From CAZOIA01 sp964579675 (GTDB taxonomy: Bacteria; Planctomycetota; Phycisphaerae; UBA1845; PWPN01): 5,323 bases of DNA. Where the stretch lies: contig CAZOIA010000297.1 in the NCBI GenBank assembly GCA_964579675.1, positions 1 to 5,323 of the forward strand, written 5' to 3'. The position numbers were made by a program, and so were the translations under genes. Below the pieces are notes generated by a model that was not told the origin of the DNA, did no database searches, and was given only the letters and a program-made list of their open reading frames with translations. Shown one piece after another: positions 1 through 5,268 of this stretch. Each line of letters begins with the position of its first letter. Within the stretch, counting starts at the first letter, position 1.

Positions 1-2898
1 CCGTTTGGCAGCGTGTTCTCTCCGCGGGTGTGGAACGGTACGATCTACTATGACTACGGCGGCACGACCTACGACGTGTACCTGGGCATCTCGCCCGCCG
101 CGATGGCGTTGATCTGCGCGGATCTGCCCGGGCCGCCGTGCACGCCGCCGGCAACGCTGAACGCCAGCACCACCTACTACTGGAAGGTGGTGGCCAAGAA
201 CGACTGCGGAAGCGTTGAGAGCGACACCTGGCACTTCACCACCTGCGCGCTGCCGGCGGCACCGGTCAATCCCGACCCGCCCAACGGCGCGACCGACGTG
301 CCCTGTGACACGGACCTGTCCTGGGGTGTGGCCGAAGACCTGACGCCGACGCCCGCCGGCGACGCTGCTGAAGTGGCCGCAGGCGTTCCGGCGGCGGGCT
401 CAATCACTGCCCGCAGTGGTATCCTCGACGGGCCGATCGACGGTGTTGCGACGGCGGGCGAGCCTGCTTCCGCAGCCCGGCAAAAGCCCGCATACGTGGT
501 GCCAGGTCCTTATGAGACGACCGACACTACGACCATCGAGCTGATCAATCCTGCCGCAACGTACATCGCCGGGTCCGCCCCTGGAAATGCGCGCGGGCTG
601 TTCTTCGTGAGCGACAACGATCTTGAGCTGACATCGGTGGGATTCTTCGTGGCAACTCCATCTGGAGAATCGCTCACCGTGAATCTATATGCGACGGTGG
701 CTCCGTCGACGCGGGGCGCGCTGCTGGCCACCAACACCGTGACGACCGCCGGGTCCGGGGAAATCTGGCACGACGTTCCCTTGTCATACACGTTGCAGGC
801 GGGGGTCGAGTACGACCTGGAGTTCGCTCAGCCCGTGAACTTCACGACCTGGCCGTATCTCGACGACACGGTGGATGCCCCGTTCACCGTCAGTGGGGTC
901 ACGGCCCTTGACGGCGAGTCTGGCGGCGACGCGAGCAACTGGGCGATGGGGCAATTCCGGTTGGAGATGGAGAGTGTGCCTACCACGACCTACGACGTGT
1001 ACCTGGGCACCTCCCCCGCCGGCATGGCATTGATCTGCGCGGATCTGCCCGGGCCGCCCTGTGTGCCGCCCGCCCTGCTGGACCCCAACACCACCTACTT
1101 CTGGAAGGTCGTGGCCAAGAACGACTGCGGAAGCGTCGAGAGCGACATCTGGGAGTTCACGACTTGCCCGCTGCCGGCAGTACCGATCAATCCTGACCCG
1201 CCAAATGGTGCGACCGAGGTGTCGATCTATACCGACCTGTCCTGGGGTCTGTCCGAAGGCTTGCCATCGTGCGCCGGCGGCGGTGCCGGCGGAGTGCCGG
1301 CAGACATCCGGGCGGCCCTGAACTCGATCATCGCTCGCAGCGGCATCCTCGATGGGCCCGTTGTCGTCTCTTCACCGGGTGCTGACGACGCCGCGAGCGC
1401 CGCCGCCGCCGTGACGTACACGAGGCCCGAGGAGATTGCCAACGTTGTCACCGCGGCCGAGTTGGGAATCGACACCGACGCCGAGCTGGATGTCGTCGTC
1501 TGCGGGGCGAATTACGCCGACACACTCGCGGATGTTCAAGCCAAGCTGGTCGGCACCGGGAAGTTCAACACCGTGAGCACTATTGATGCTTACGCTGTCA
1601 CGCCCACCCTGGCCGAGCTCCAGGCGTTCGACGCGGTGCAGGTGCACCGGAACCGGGATTACGCAGATCCCACCGCCCTGGGGAATGTGATGGCGGATTA
1701 CGTGGACGCCGGCGGTGGCGTTGTCTGCATGGTGTTCGAGATCGGTTCATACAACGAGAAGATGGGCGGCAGATGGGAGACGGGCGGCTATGTGCTGATG
1801 GAACGTCATGGGAACATAAGCGGCCAGGCGACGCTCGGCACGGTTCATATCCCGTCGCACGCGATCATGGCGGGCGTATCCACCTTCGACGGAGGAAGCT
1901 ACAGCTACCGCCCGGATACCACGACCGTGTATCCCGGGGTGACTCGCATAGCCGACTGGTCCGACGGGCGCCCCTTGGTCTGCGAGAGAATGGTTGGCGG
2001 CGTACCTCGCGTGGACGTGACGTTCTATCCGAAGTCATCTGATCTGGGCAGTAGTTACTGGCAAACCTCGACCGATGGCGCTCTCCTGATGGCCAACGCC
2101 CTTGAATACGTGGGAGGCGGCGGGTCCGTGACGTGTACGACGACGTACGACGTGTACCTGGGCACCTCCCCGAGCGCGATGGCGTTGATCTGTGAGGATC
2201 TGCCCGGGCCGCCGTGCACGCCGCCCACCCTGCTGGACCCCAACACCACCTACTTCTGGAAGGTGGTGGCCAAGAACGAGTGCGGAAGCGTCGAGAGCGA
2301 CATCTGGCACTTCACGACAGGGCCGGTTGGATGCCAGGCCACGCTCGACATTTGGGCGAGCGTGCGGTACCACGGCGGGCCGGTGTCGGCTGAGCTGGGC
2401 ATCGAGCTCGATGCGTCCGCGATCGGCATGGCGGTGGTGAGCGAGCCGCGTCGGGCAGATGCCGACCTGAAGATCGTGGTCGAGATCACCGCGACGGCGT
2501 CTTTCTCGGTGACAGGTCCGATCGAAGCGGAGGATGTCTTTACCCTAGTGACGTACGAGGCCATACCGACCGTGATCGATAACGGCGGCGGCAGCTACAC
2601 CCTCGAGCTCCTGTGGCCCGGTGGCCTGCCCGATCAGGCATGCTACAACATCGACCTGACGGGCAAGCTAAGCTGCACCATCCTGGGCGATGCTGACTGC
2701 ATGGTCAAGGTTCTGGCCGGCAACACCAACGGTGACGACTATACCGACCTGATCGACATGGCTTATGCCAAGAGCAAGAACGGCTCACCGGTGGCGGGCG
2801 ACGATGTGAGGTTCGATGTCAACCTGGACGGGCACATCGACCTGATCGACATGGCCATGGTCAAGAGCCTGAACGGCGGGTATGCGATTTGTCCGTGA
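1..2898 (+). CDS. Large modular FN3-like / dockerin protein, 5'-truncated
   Basis: The frame is open from the first base, so the N-terminus and any signal peptide lie upstream; the GTG at 13 is not a credible start. About 965 residues are visible. Numbering from GTG 13, the order is: end of an unknown domain (1-17), FN3 C-terminal half (18-78), FN3 N-terminal half (79-105), insert 1 with a beta-sandwich-like segment (106-324), FN3 C-half (325-385), FN3 N-half (386-412), insert 2 with a GATase-like Rossmann segment (413-709), FN3 C-half (710-770), an Ig-like beta region (about 771-902), and a dockerin (about 903-955) with the stop soon after. Each FN3 C-half carries ICADLPGPPC-type and KN(D/E)CGS cysteines, which fits an oxidising extracellular location. 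Dockerins bind cohesins in cellulosomes, but in planctomycetes they occur in many surface proteins of unknown role. No hydrolase domain is visible here. The role is probably structural or adhesive; the enzymatic part, if any, is upstream. Sure of the CDS, less sure of the function. Confidence 0.93.
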   Translation, partial: PFGSVFSPRVWNGTIYYDYGGTTYDVYLGISPAAMALICADLPGPPCTPPATLNASTTYYWKVVAKNDCGSVESDTWHFTTCALPAAPVNPDPPNGATDVPCDTDLSWGVAEDLTPTPAGDAAEVAAGVPAAGSITARSGILDGPIDGVATAGEPASAARQKPAYVVPGPYETTDTTTIELINPAATYIAGSAPGNARGLFFVSDNDLELTSVGFFVATPSGESLTVNLYATVAPSTRGALLATNTVTTAGSGEIWHDVPLSYTLQAGVEYDLEFAQPVNFTTWPYLDDTVDAPFTVSGVTALDGESGGDASNWAMGQFRLEMESVPTTTYDVYLGTSPAGMALICADLPGPPCVPPALLDPNTTYFWKVVAKNDCGSVESDIWEFTTCPLPAVPINPDPPNGATEVSIYTDLSWGLSEGLPSCAGGGAGGVPADIRAALNSIIARSGILDGPVVVSSPGADDAASAAAAVTYTRPEEIANVVTAAELGIDTDAELDVVVCGANYADTLADVQAKLVGTGKFNTVSTIDAYAVTPTLAELQAFDAVQVHRNRDYADPTALGNVMADYVDAGGGVVCMVFEIGSYNEKMGGRWETGGYVLMERHGNISGQATLGTVHIPSHAIMAGVSTFDGGSYSYRPDTTTVYPGVTRIADWSDGRPLVCERMVGGVPRVDVTFYPKSSDLGSSYWQTSTDGALLMANALEYVGGGGSVTCTTTYDVYLGTSPSAMALICEDLPGPPCTPPTLLDPNTTYFWKVVAKNECGSVESDIWHFTTGPVGCQATLDIWASVRYHGGPVSAELGIELDASAIGMAVVSEPRRADADLKIVVEITATASFSVTGPIEAEDVFTLVTYEAIPTVIDNGGGSYTLELLWPGGLPDQACYNIDLTGKLSCTILGDADCMVKVLAGNTNGDDYTDLIDMAYAKSKNGSPVAGDDVRFDVNLDGHIDLIDMAMVKSLNGGYAICP
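64..246 (+). repeat. FN3 C-terminal half-module, copy 1
   Basis: In-frame repeat of 61 codons from TTYDVYLG to FTTC. It encodes the later strands of a fibronectin-III-like domain (YDVYLG.S, then TTYYWKVVAKN.CGS.ES..W.FTT). By hand count it matches copy 2 at 51 of 61 residues and copy 3 at 49 of 61. It carries ATLNAST and YYW where copies 2 and 3 have LLDPNT and YFW, so it is the most divergent of the three. It directly follows a different sequence (NGTIYYDYGG), presumably the end of a further insert lying upstream of the window. Confidence 0.9.
247..327 (+). repeat. FN3 N-terminal half-module, copy 1
   Basis: 27 codons, ALPAAPVNPDPPNG followed by ATDVPCDTDLSWG. This is the usual opening of a planctomycete-type FN3 module (P..P.NPDPPNGAT.V...T.LSW). 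It follows the preceding FTTC without a linker and is cut off after LSWG by insert 1. It matches the second N-half at 20 of 27 residues. Confidence 0.85.
328..984 (+). other. Insert 1 between FN3 halves: linker plus beta-sandwich-like domain
   Basis: A 219-codon in-frame insert between LSWG and TTYDVYLG. The first part (to about 520) is Ala/Gly/Pro-rich linker holding SITARSGILDGP (400-435). The remainder, about 526-972, alternates hydrophobic and polar residues: GLFFVSDNDLELTSVGFFV, SLTVNLYATVAPSTRGALLAT, WHDVPLSYTLQAGVEYDLEF. It ends in a MGQFRLEME strand. This pattern, with strands ending near QFRLEM, resembles beta-sandwich accessory domains of extracellular proteins (DUF4082-like is one guess). 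No catalytic motif is visible. The family assignment is uncertain; the insertion boundaries are clear from the flanking repeats. Confidence 0.7.
985..1167 (+). repeat. FN3 C-terminal half-module, copy 2
   Basis: 61 codons from TTYDVYLGTS to FTTC. It shares 53 of 61 residues and about 162 of 183 bases with copy 3 (hand count). It has the same cysteine positions as copy 1. Its WEFTTC ending differs from the WHFTT of copies 1 and 3. It resumes the FN3 fold directly after insert 1. Confidence 0.9.
1168..1248 (+). repeat. FN3 N-terminal half-module, copy 2
   Basis: 27 codons, PLPAVPINPDPPNG then ATEVSIYTDLSWG. It is the second opening half of the FN3 module and is again interrupted right after LSWG, this time by insert 2. 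The core NPDPPNGAT and TDLSWG are identical to the first copy. Confidence 0.85.
1249..2139 (+). other. Insert 2 between FN3 halves: GATase/ThuA-like Rossmann domain
   Basis: A 297-codon in-frame insert. It opens with a Gly/Ala-rich linker containing SIIARSGILDGP (1324-1359), a near copy of the motif in insert 1. From about 1477 to 2112 it looks like a class I glutamine-amidotransferase-like alpha/beta fold: ELDVVVCGANYADTLADV (first strand and helix), STIDAYAVTPTLAELQAFDAVQVH, then VMADYVDAGGGVVCMVF, and a closing DGALLMANALEYV helix. The 'YV.AGGG.V' turn and the terminal 'LMANALEYV' are typical of the ThuA-like/GATase-like superfamily. The cysteine in VVCMVFE is not in a GxCxG nucleophile elbow and I see no clear catalytic triad, so a binding or structural role is more likely than amidotransfer. 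The fold call is by pattern only. Confidence 0.6.
2140..2322 (+). repeat. FN3 C-terminal half-module, copy 3
   Basis: 61 codons from TTYDVYLGTS to FTTG. It closes the FN3 domain interrupted by insert 2. The last cysteine of the other copies is replaced by glycine, and the next module is not another NPDPPNG opening but the terminal Ig-like region, so this is the last FN3 unit of the protein. Confidence 0.9.
2323..2715 (+). other. Ig-like beta domain preceding the dockerin
   Basis: It starts near PVGCQATLDIWASVRYHGG. Later segments include DLKIVVEITATASFSVTG, VFTLVTYEAIP, GGSYTLELLWPGGLPDQACYNIDLTGKL, and a final strand ADCMVKVLAG. The layout (a strand pair with a variable 'TV' core, then 'CY.IDLTG', then a last strand running into G.TNGD) is the one usually found just before dockerins in planctomycete surface proteins. 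No active-site motif is visible. The exact domain family is not identified. Confidence 0.5.
2719..2880 (+). other. C-terminal type I dockerin-like domain
   Basis: Two duplicated calcium-loop/helix units. Loop 1, NTNGDDYTDLID, begins at 2722; loop 2, DVNLDGHIDLID, begins at 2815. Each is followed by a helix start, MAYAKSKNG or MAMVKSLNG. Loop 2 fits the canonical DxNxDGx(I/V)(D/N)xxD pattern. Loop 1 has Asn at position 1 and Asp instead of Gly at position 6. The two units share 32 of 39 bases from the GACCTGATCGACATG segment onward (2746-2784 against 2839-2877), showing an internal duplication. Dockerins bind cohesins with calcium; no cohesin is encoded in this window. Confidence 0.85.
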
Positions 2899-2937
2899 GA
2901 AGCCGCTCCTAGCCCCGGACCCGTCGGGCTATCGGGT

Positions 2938-2952
2938 ACCGCCCTCGGCGGT
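2938..2952. other. Small GC-rich hairpin
   Basis: ACCGCC and GGCGGT form a perfect 6-bp stem around a CTC loop, about 40 bases after the dockerin gene stop. Flanking CGGGT (2933-2937) and ACCCG (2962-2966) could pair as an outer stem. There is no T-run, and such short stems arise easily in GC-rich DNA. It may help to end or stabilise the upstream transcript. Confidence 0.3.
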
Positions 2953-3007
2953 CTTCCGGTGACCCGGCGGCGGCACGGGGAAGGTCTCCTGCGGTAGTGG
3001 AACGTCT

Positions 3008-3040
3008 AACCGGGATCAGTCACACCGACTGGTCCCGGTT
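3008..3040 (+). terminator. Strong hairpin, probable terminator of the dockerin gene
   Basis: AACCGGGATCAGT (3008-3020) pairs with ACTGGTCCCGGTT (3028-3040) over 13 bp, with a single U-G wobble and a 7-base loop (CACACCG). It lies 110 bases after the stop of the large upstream gene. The sequence after it (CTATCAT) is only weakly T-rich, so this is not a classic E. coli-type terminator, but the stem is long and nearly perfect. It could equally be a processing or stability element. Confidence 0.6.
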
Positions 3041-3195
3041 CTATCATGTGCGCACCCGGCAAGGCGTGGCCCAGTCCTGAGGACCAGCCTCTCGCATCGG
3101 CCGGCCACTCGTCCCGGCAGCCCCGGTCGGCCTGCAGCGAACGCGCCCGTCCCCTGCTTCGGACATGCGGATTCATCGAGCTCTCCGCGCCGGTC

Positions 3196-3224
3196 TTGCC
3201 CATCCCCGATGCATCAAGGATAAT
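3196..3224 (+). promoter_or_regulatory. Candidate sigma70-type promoter for the glycosyltransferase operon
   Basis: A -35 TTGCCC (3196-3201, 4 of 6 to TTGACA) and a -10 GATAAT (3219-3224, 5 of 6 to TATAAT) are separated by exactly 17 bases. Transcription would begin near 3231, leaving a leader of about 50-60 bases before the proposed start codons. This would place the ATG at 3165 outside the transcript. Planctomycete promoter consensus is poorly known to me, so this is a candidate only. Confidence 0.35.
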
Positions 3225-3268
3225 CCGCCCGCGGTCGTGTGCGGGGCGCGGGAACGCACGGCCCAAGC

Positions 3269-3275
3269 AGAAAGG
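3269..3275 (+). promoter_or_regulatory. Possible ribosome binding site (AGAAAGG)
   Basis: The purine-rich AGAAAGG is 15 bases before the ATG at 3291 but only 6 before an in-frame GTG at 3282 and 9 before TTG at 3285. On spacing alone it favours GTG 3282; on codon preference ATG 3291. The two choices differ by three residues. Confidence 0.4.
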
Positions 3276-3290
3276 CATCGCGTGTTGGGT

Positions 3291-4496
3291 ATGATCATCT
3301 GGTCGGTGCTGTTGGGCCTGGTTGCATGTGTGTGGGCGTCGCGGCACTTGGTGATTTCCCGAGCCCGGCGGGAGCAGATCCCGTTACGGCCGAATTCCTA
3401 CCCCGGCCCGCCGGCCGAGGCGCCGCTGGTCAGCGTCCTGATCGCCGCCAAGGACGAGGAGGCAAACATCGAGGCCGCCGTCCGGACCATGCTCCAGCAG
3501 GATTACCCCAACTTCGAGTTGATCGCGGTCAACGACCGCAGCACCGACCGCACCGGTGAGATCCTCGAGTCCATCCGGACCGAGCAACGGAACGGCCGGC
3601 TTCACGTGATCCACGTTCACGAGCTGCGCGACGGCTGGTTCGGCAAGAACAATGCCATGCAGGCCGGCGTGGAACACGCACGCGGTGAGTGGTTCTGTTT
3701 CAGCGATGCCGACTGCAGGCAGACCTCAGGCCGCACGCTATCCATGGCCCTCCGCCACGCGATGGACCGGAGCATCGACTTTCTGTCCGTCCTGCCCCGA
3801 CTGGAGACCCACAGCCTGTGGGAGCGGATCATTCAGCCTGTCTGTGGCGGGGTCATGGTGTTCTGGTTCCATCCGGAGCGGGTCAACGACCCCCAGCATC
3901 CCACCGCCTATGCCAACGGGGCATTCATGCTGATGACCCGGCGGTGCTACGAGGCGGTCGGCGGGCACGAGGCCGTCCGCACCGAGGTAAACGAAGACAT
4001 GCACATGGCCCGGATCGCCAAGGAGCGAGGGCAGCGATTGGTCGTCGTTCAGAATGACGACCTGTACACCGTGAGGATGTACTCGCGATTCCGGGAAATC
4101 TGGCGGGGATGGAGCCGGATCTTCTACGGATGCTTCGGGACGTTTCGCCGGCTGCGGGTCACGATGCTCATGCTCACTGCAACGAACCTGTTCCCGTACC
4201 TCAGTCTGCTCATCGCGGCGGTCGTGCTGGCTTCGAGAGGCTGGACGGCGGGGGATACCGGCTGGCACATCGTTGGTGGCGCAGCGGCTCTCGCCGTCGT
4301 CATGCAGCAAACCGTGATCGCACGGTTCTACCGGCTGAGCCAAACGAGTCCATGGCTTGCCCCCACGTTCATCGTCGGTGCGGTGATCTGCATCGGCATG
4401 CTCATCAACGCCATGCTCAAGCTCAAAGGGCGCACCACCACGACCTGGCGCGGCACCACCTACCGCGGTGACGAGGTGGCGAAACCTTCAGCATGA
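3291..4496 (+). CDS. Membrane-anchored family 2 glycosyltransferase
   Basis: A 401-residue GT-A-fold glycosyltransferase that probably transfers a sugar from a nucleotide sugar to a membrane-associated acceptor. An N-terminal membrane segment (about 2-19) is followed by the catalytic domain on the cytoplasmic side: VSVLIAAKDEEANI (47-60), AVNDRSTDRT (79-88) for nucleotide binding, DGWFGKNNA (114-122), SDAD with the DxD-type metal site (138-141), ANGAFML (208-214), NED (234-236) as the likely catalytic-base motif, and RFREIWRGWSR (266-276) in the place of the QxxRW-like motif. Three more membrane helices follow at roughly 295-314, 324-345 and 355-377, and a WRGTTY tail (386-391). The GW.GK, DAD and tail pattern recalls HpnB/CrtQ-type enzymes that glycosylate hopanoid or carotenoid lipids, but the acceptor cannot be fixed. 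The frame is open back to an ATG at 3165, but that 42-residue extension is Arg-rich and hides the membrane anchor, so I start at 3291 (GTG 3282 is close second). It overlaps the next gene by ATGA. Confidence 0.9.
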   Translation: MIIWSVLLGLVACVWASRHLVISRARREQIPLRPNSYPGPPAEAPLVSVLIAAKDEEANIEAAVRTMLQQDYPNFELIAVNDRSTDRTGEILESIRTEQRNGRLHVIHVHELRDGWFGKNNAMQAGVEHARGEWFCFSDADCRQTSGRTLSMALRHAMDRSIDFLSVLPRLETHSLWERIIQPVCGGVMVFWFHPERVNDPQHPTAYANGAFMLMTRRCYEAVGGHEAVRTEVNEDMHMARIAKERGQRLVVVQNDDLYTVRMYSRFREIWRGWSRIFYGCFGTFRRLRVTMLMLTATNLFPYLSLLIAAVVLASRGWTAGDTGWHIVGGAAALAVVMQQTVIARFYRLSQTSPWLAPTFIVGAVICIGMLINAMLKLKGRTTTTWRGTTYRGDEVAKPSA

Positions 4497-5035
4497 TTGC
4501 CTGCCCGTACAGCATGATCCCGACACTGCCGGTCATGGCGCTCGACGTCAGCCGTTGGCGCGACGTGATCCCTCCACCGGTCCGCCCCTGGCTGCTGCCG
4601 GCCGGGATCGCGCTGGTCGCACTGCTCGTGGTACGGGCCCTGTGGCGGGGCGTGGCTCGGAGGATTCGGCGCCGGCGCCCTGCGACGATCCACCCCAAGC
4701 TGGCCAAGTACAACGTCGATCACGCCAAACTGGATCGCGAGCGGCGGAAACTGGCCACCCGGATCGCCGCGACCTCCACGGGCACCCGGCTGGCGGGATT
4801 TCGGATCGTCCGGCAGGTAGATGCGGTCTTTGTCGAAGGCCACCGGACACCGGAGGAGGCCTTGATCGCCCTGAAAGCCGCTACGGCCGAACGAGGGGCT
4901 AACGCCCTGCTCAACGTGCGGACCGAGCGATCAGCCGCGGGCAGGTGTGCCGCCTCCGGCGACGCCGTCGTCGCGGCTCCGCTCACCAAACCGCCACGAC
5001 CGCCGGGATCCGCCGGCCCACCGGCGCCCGATTGA
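4493..5035 (+). CDS. Small single-pass membrane protein with YbjQ-like domain
   Basis: 180 residues. The ATG at 4493 overlaps the preceding TGA in ATGA, the standard arrangement for translational coupling, so it likely shares the glycosyltransferase mRNA; later in-frame ATGs at 4514 and 4535 are possible starts. A membrane helix (about 33-51, LLPAGIALVALLVV) is followed by a strongly basic stretch (RRIRRRRP, 57-64), which by the positive-inside rule puts the C-terminal part in the cytoplasm. A charged helical segment (70-90) leads to a compact domain (about 101-163): GFRIVRQVDAVFVEG, then an amphipathic helix EEALIALKAATAERGANALL, NVRTERS and SGDAVV. The GANA-hydrophobic-NVR and G-(D/T)-AV pattern resembles the YbjQ/UPF0145-type fold, but the match is weak. 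A Pro/Gly-rich tail ends it. Function unknown; the linkage suggests a partner of the glycosyltransferase. Confidence 0.8.
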   Translation: MIACPYSMIPTLPVMALDVSRWRDVIPPPVRPWLLPAGIALVALLVVRALWRGVARRIRRRRPATIHPKLAKYNVDHAKLDRERRKLATRIAATSTGTRLAGFRIVRQVDAVFVEGHRTPEEALIALKAATAERGANALLNVRTERSAAGRCAASGDAVVAAPLTKPPRPPGSAGPPAPD

Positions 5036-5050
5036 TCCCCCCCAAGCCGC

Positions 5051-5076
5051 GGCGGCCGACCGCCGAGTCGGCCGTC
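5051..5076 (+). terminator. Hairpin closing the glycosyltransferase operon
   Basis: GGCGGCCGAC (5051-5060) pairs with GTCGGCCGTC (5067-5076) in 10 bp, one of them G-U, around a CGCCGA loop. It begins 15 bases after the last stop codon, the right place for a terminator. No T-run follows. A competing 6-bp stem (CGGCGG/CCGCCG, 5050-5065) uses some of the same bases. Confidence 0.5.
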
Positions 5077-5119
5077 CACCCGATCCCCAAGTCAGGTGTT
5101 CCGGGGTGCATGATACTTT

Positions 5120-5145
5120 GGGCGGCTTGTTGGAAGGCGCCGCCC
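5120..5145. other. 7-bp hairpin, GGGCGGC / GCCGCCC
   Basis: Perfect inverted repeat with a 12-base loop, GGGCGGC at 5120-5126 and GCCGCCC at 5139-5145. It stands between the operon-end hairpin and the repeat cluster. No T-run follows. It may be a second transcription stop or part of the repeat-associated structure; short GC stems of this kind can be chance. Confidence 0.3.
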
Positions 5146-5152
5146 CCAGGTG

Positions 5153-5180
5153 TTTCCGAACCGCGCCCGTAAGGAAGCGG
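5153..5180 (+). repeat. 28-nt intergenic repeat, copy A
   Basis: Begins TTTCCGAACC and ends GCCCGTAAGGAAGCGG. It matches copy B at 24 of 28 bases and the reverse complement of copy C at 23 of 28 (hand counts). Its last 16 bases are identical to the end of copy B. Confidence 0.75.
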
Positions 5181-5186
5181 ACCCCC

Positions 5187-5214
5187 TCTCCGTAGCGAGC
5201 CCGTAAGGAAGCGG
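5187..5214 (+). repeat. 28-nt intergenic repeat, copy B
   Basis: Direct copy of A after a 6-base spacer (start-to-start 34 bases). It begins TCTCCGTAGCGA and ends GCCCGTAAGGAAGCGG. The 3' half is perfectly conserved with copy A; the differences are in the 5' half. Confidence 0.75.
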
Positions 5215-5236
5215 CCCTGGCGCATCCGCAGATACT

Positions 5237-5264
5237 CCCCTCCCTGACGGTCGGGGTTCGGAAA
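5237..5264 (-). repeat. 28-nt intergenic repeat, inverted copy C
   Basis: On the reverse strand it begins TTTCCGAACC, the same 10 bases as copy A, and ends CCGTCAGGGAGGGG. With copy A it forms an inverted pair enclosing a 112-base unit (5153-5264), so the transcript or single-stranded DNA could fold into a long stem with copy B and a 22-base spacer inside the loop. Confidence 0.7.
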
Positions 5265-5268
5265 AGCG

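Larger units (their letters stand above)
2899..3290. other. Intergenic region, no supported gene
   Basis: About 390 bases between the dockerin gene stop and the glycosyltransferase start. The frames that stay open here on both strands give Pro/Arg/Ser-rich peptides with no recognisable domain, and none has a convincing ribosome site. The stretch holds a small hairpin (2938-2952), a strong hairpin (3008-3040), and a possible promoter (3196-3224). I see no tRNA or other RNA gene. Confidence 0.6.

Noticed and set aside
13..15. GTG at 13 as the start of the large gene
   Set aside because: The frame is open to the window edge, no ribosome site or signal peptide follows, and the first residues look like the end of a domain, so the gene continues upstream.
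3167..3228. Inverted repeat GCGGATT / AATCCGC around the candidate promoter
   Set aside because: Only 7 bp with a wide gap and broken inner pairing; not distinguishable from chance.
3006..3347. Reverse-strand ORF of about 113 codons in the intergenic region
   Set aside because: It includes the terminator-like hairpin and the candidate promoter and overlaps the start of the glycosyltransferase; the product is low-complexity and unlike any family I know.
3738..4343. Reverse-strand ORF of about 200 codons inside the glycosyltransferase
   Set aside because: It is antisense to a gene with clear conserved motifs; the His/Pro/Arg/Gln-rich product has no recognisable domain and is typical of shadow frames in GC-rich DNA.
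5165..5214. Two identical 16-base direct repeats as a CRISPR array
   Set aside because: Only two copies with an 18-base gap, the longer unit has a third copy inverted, and there are no cas genes; an intergenic repeat element explains it better.
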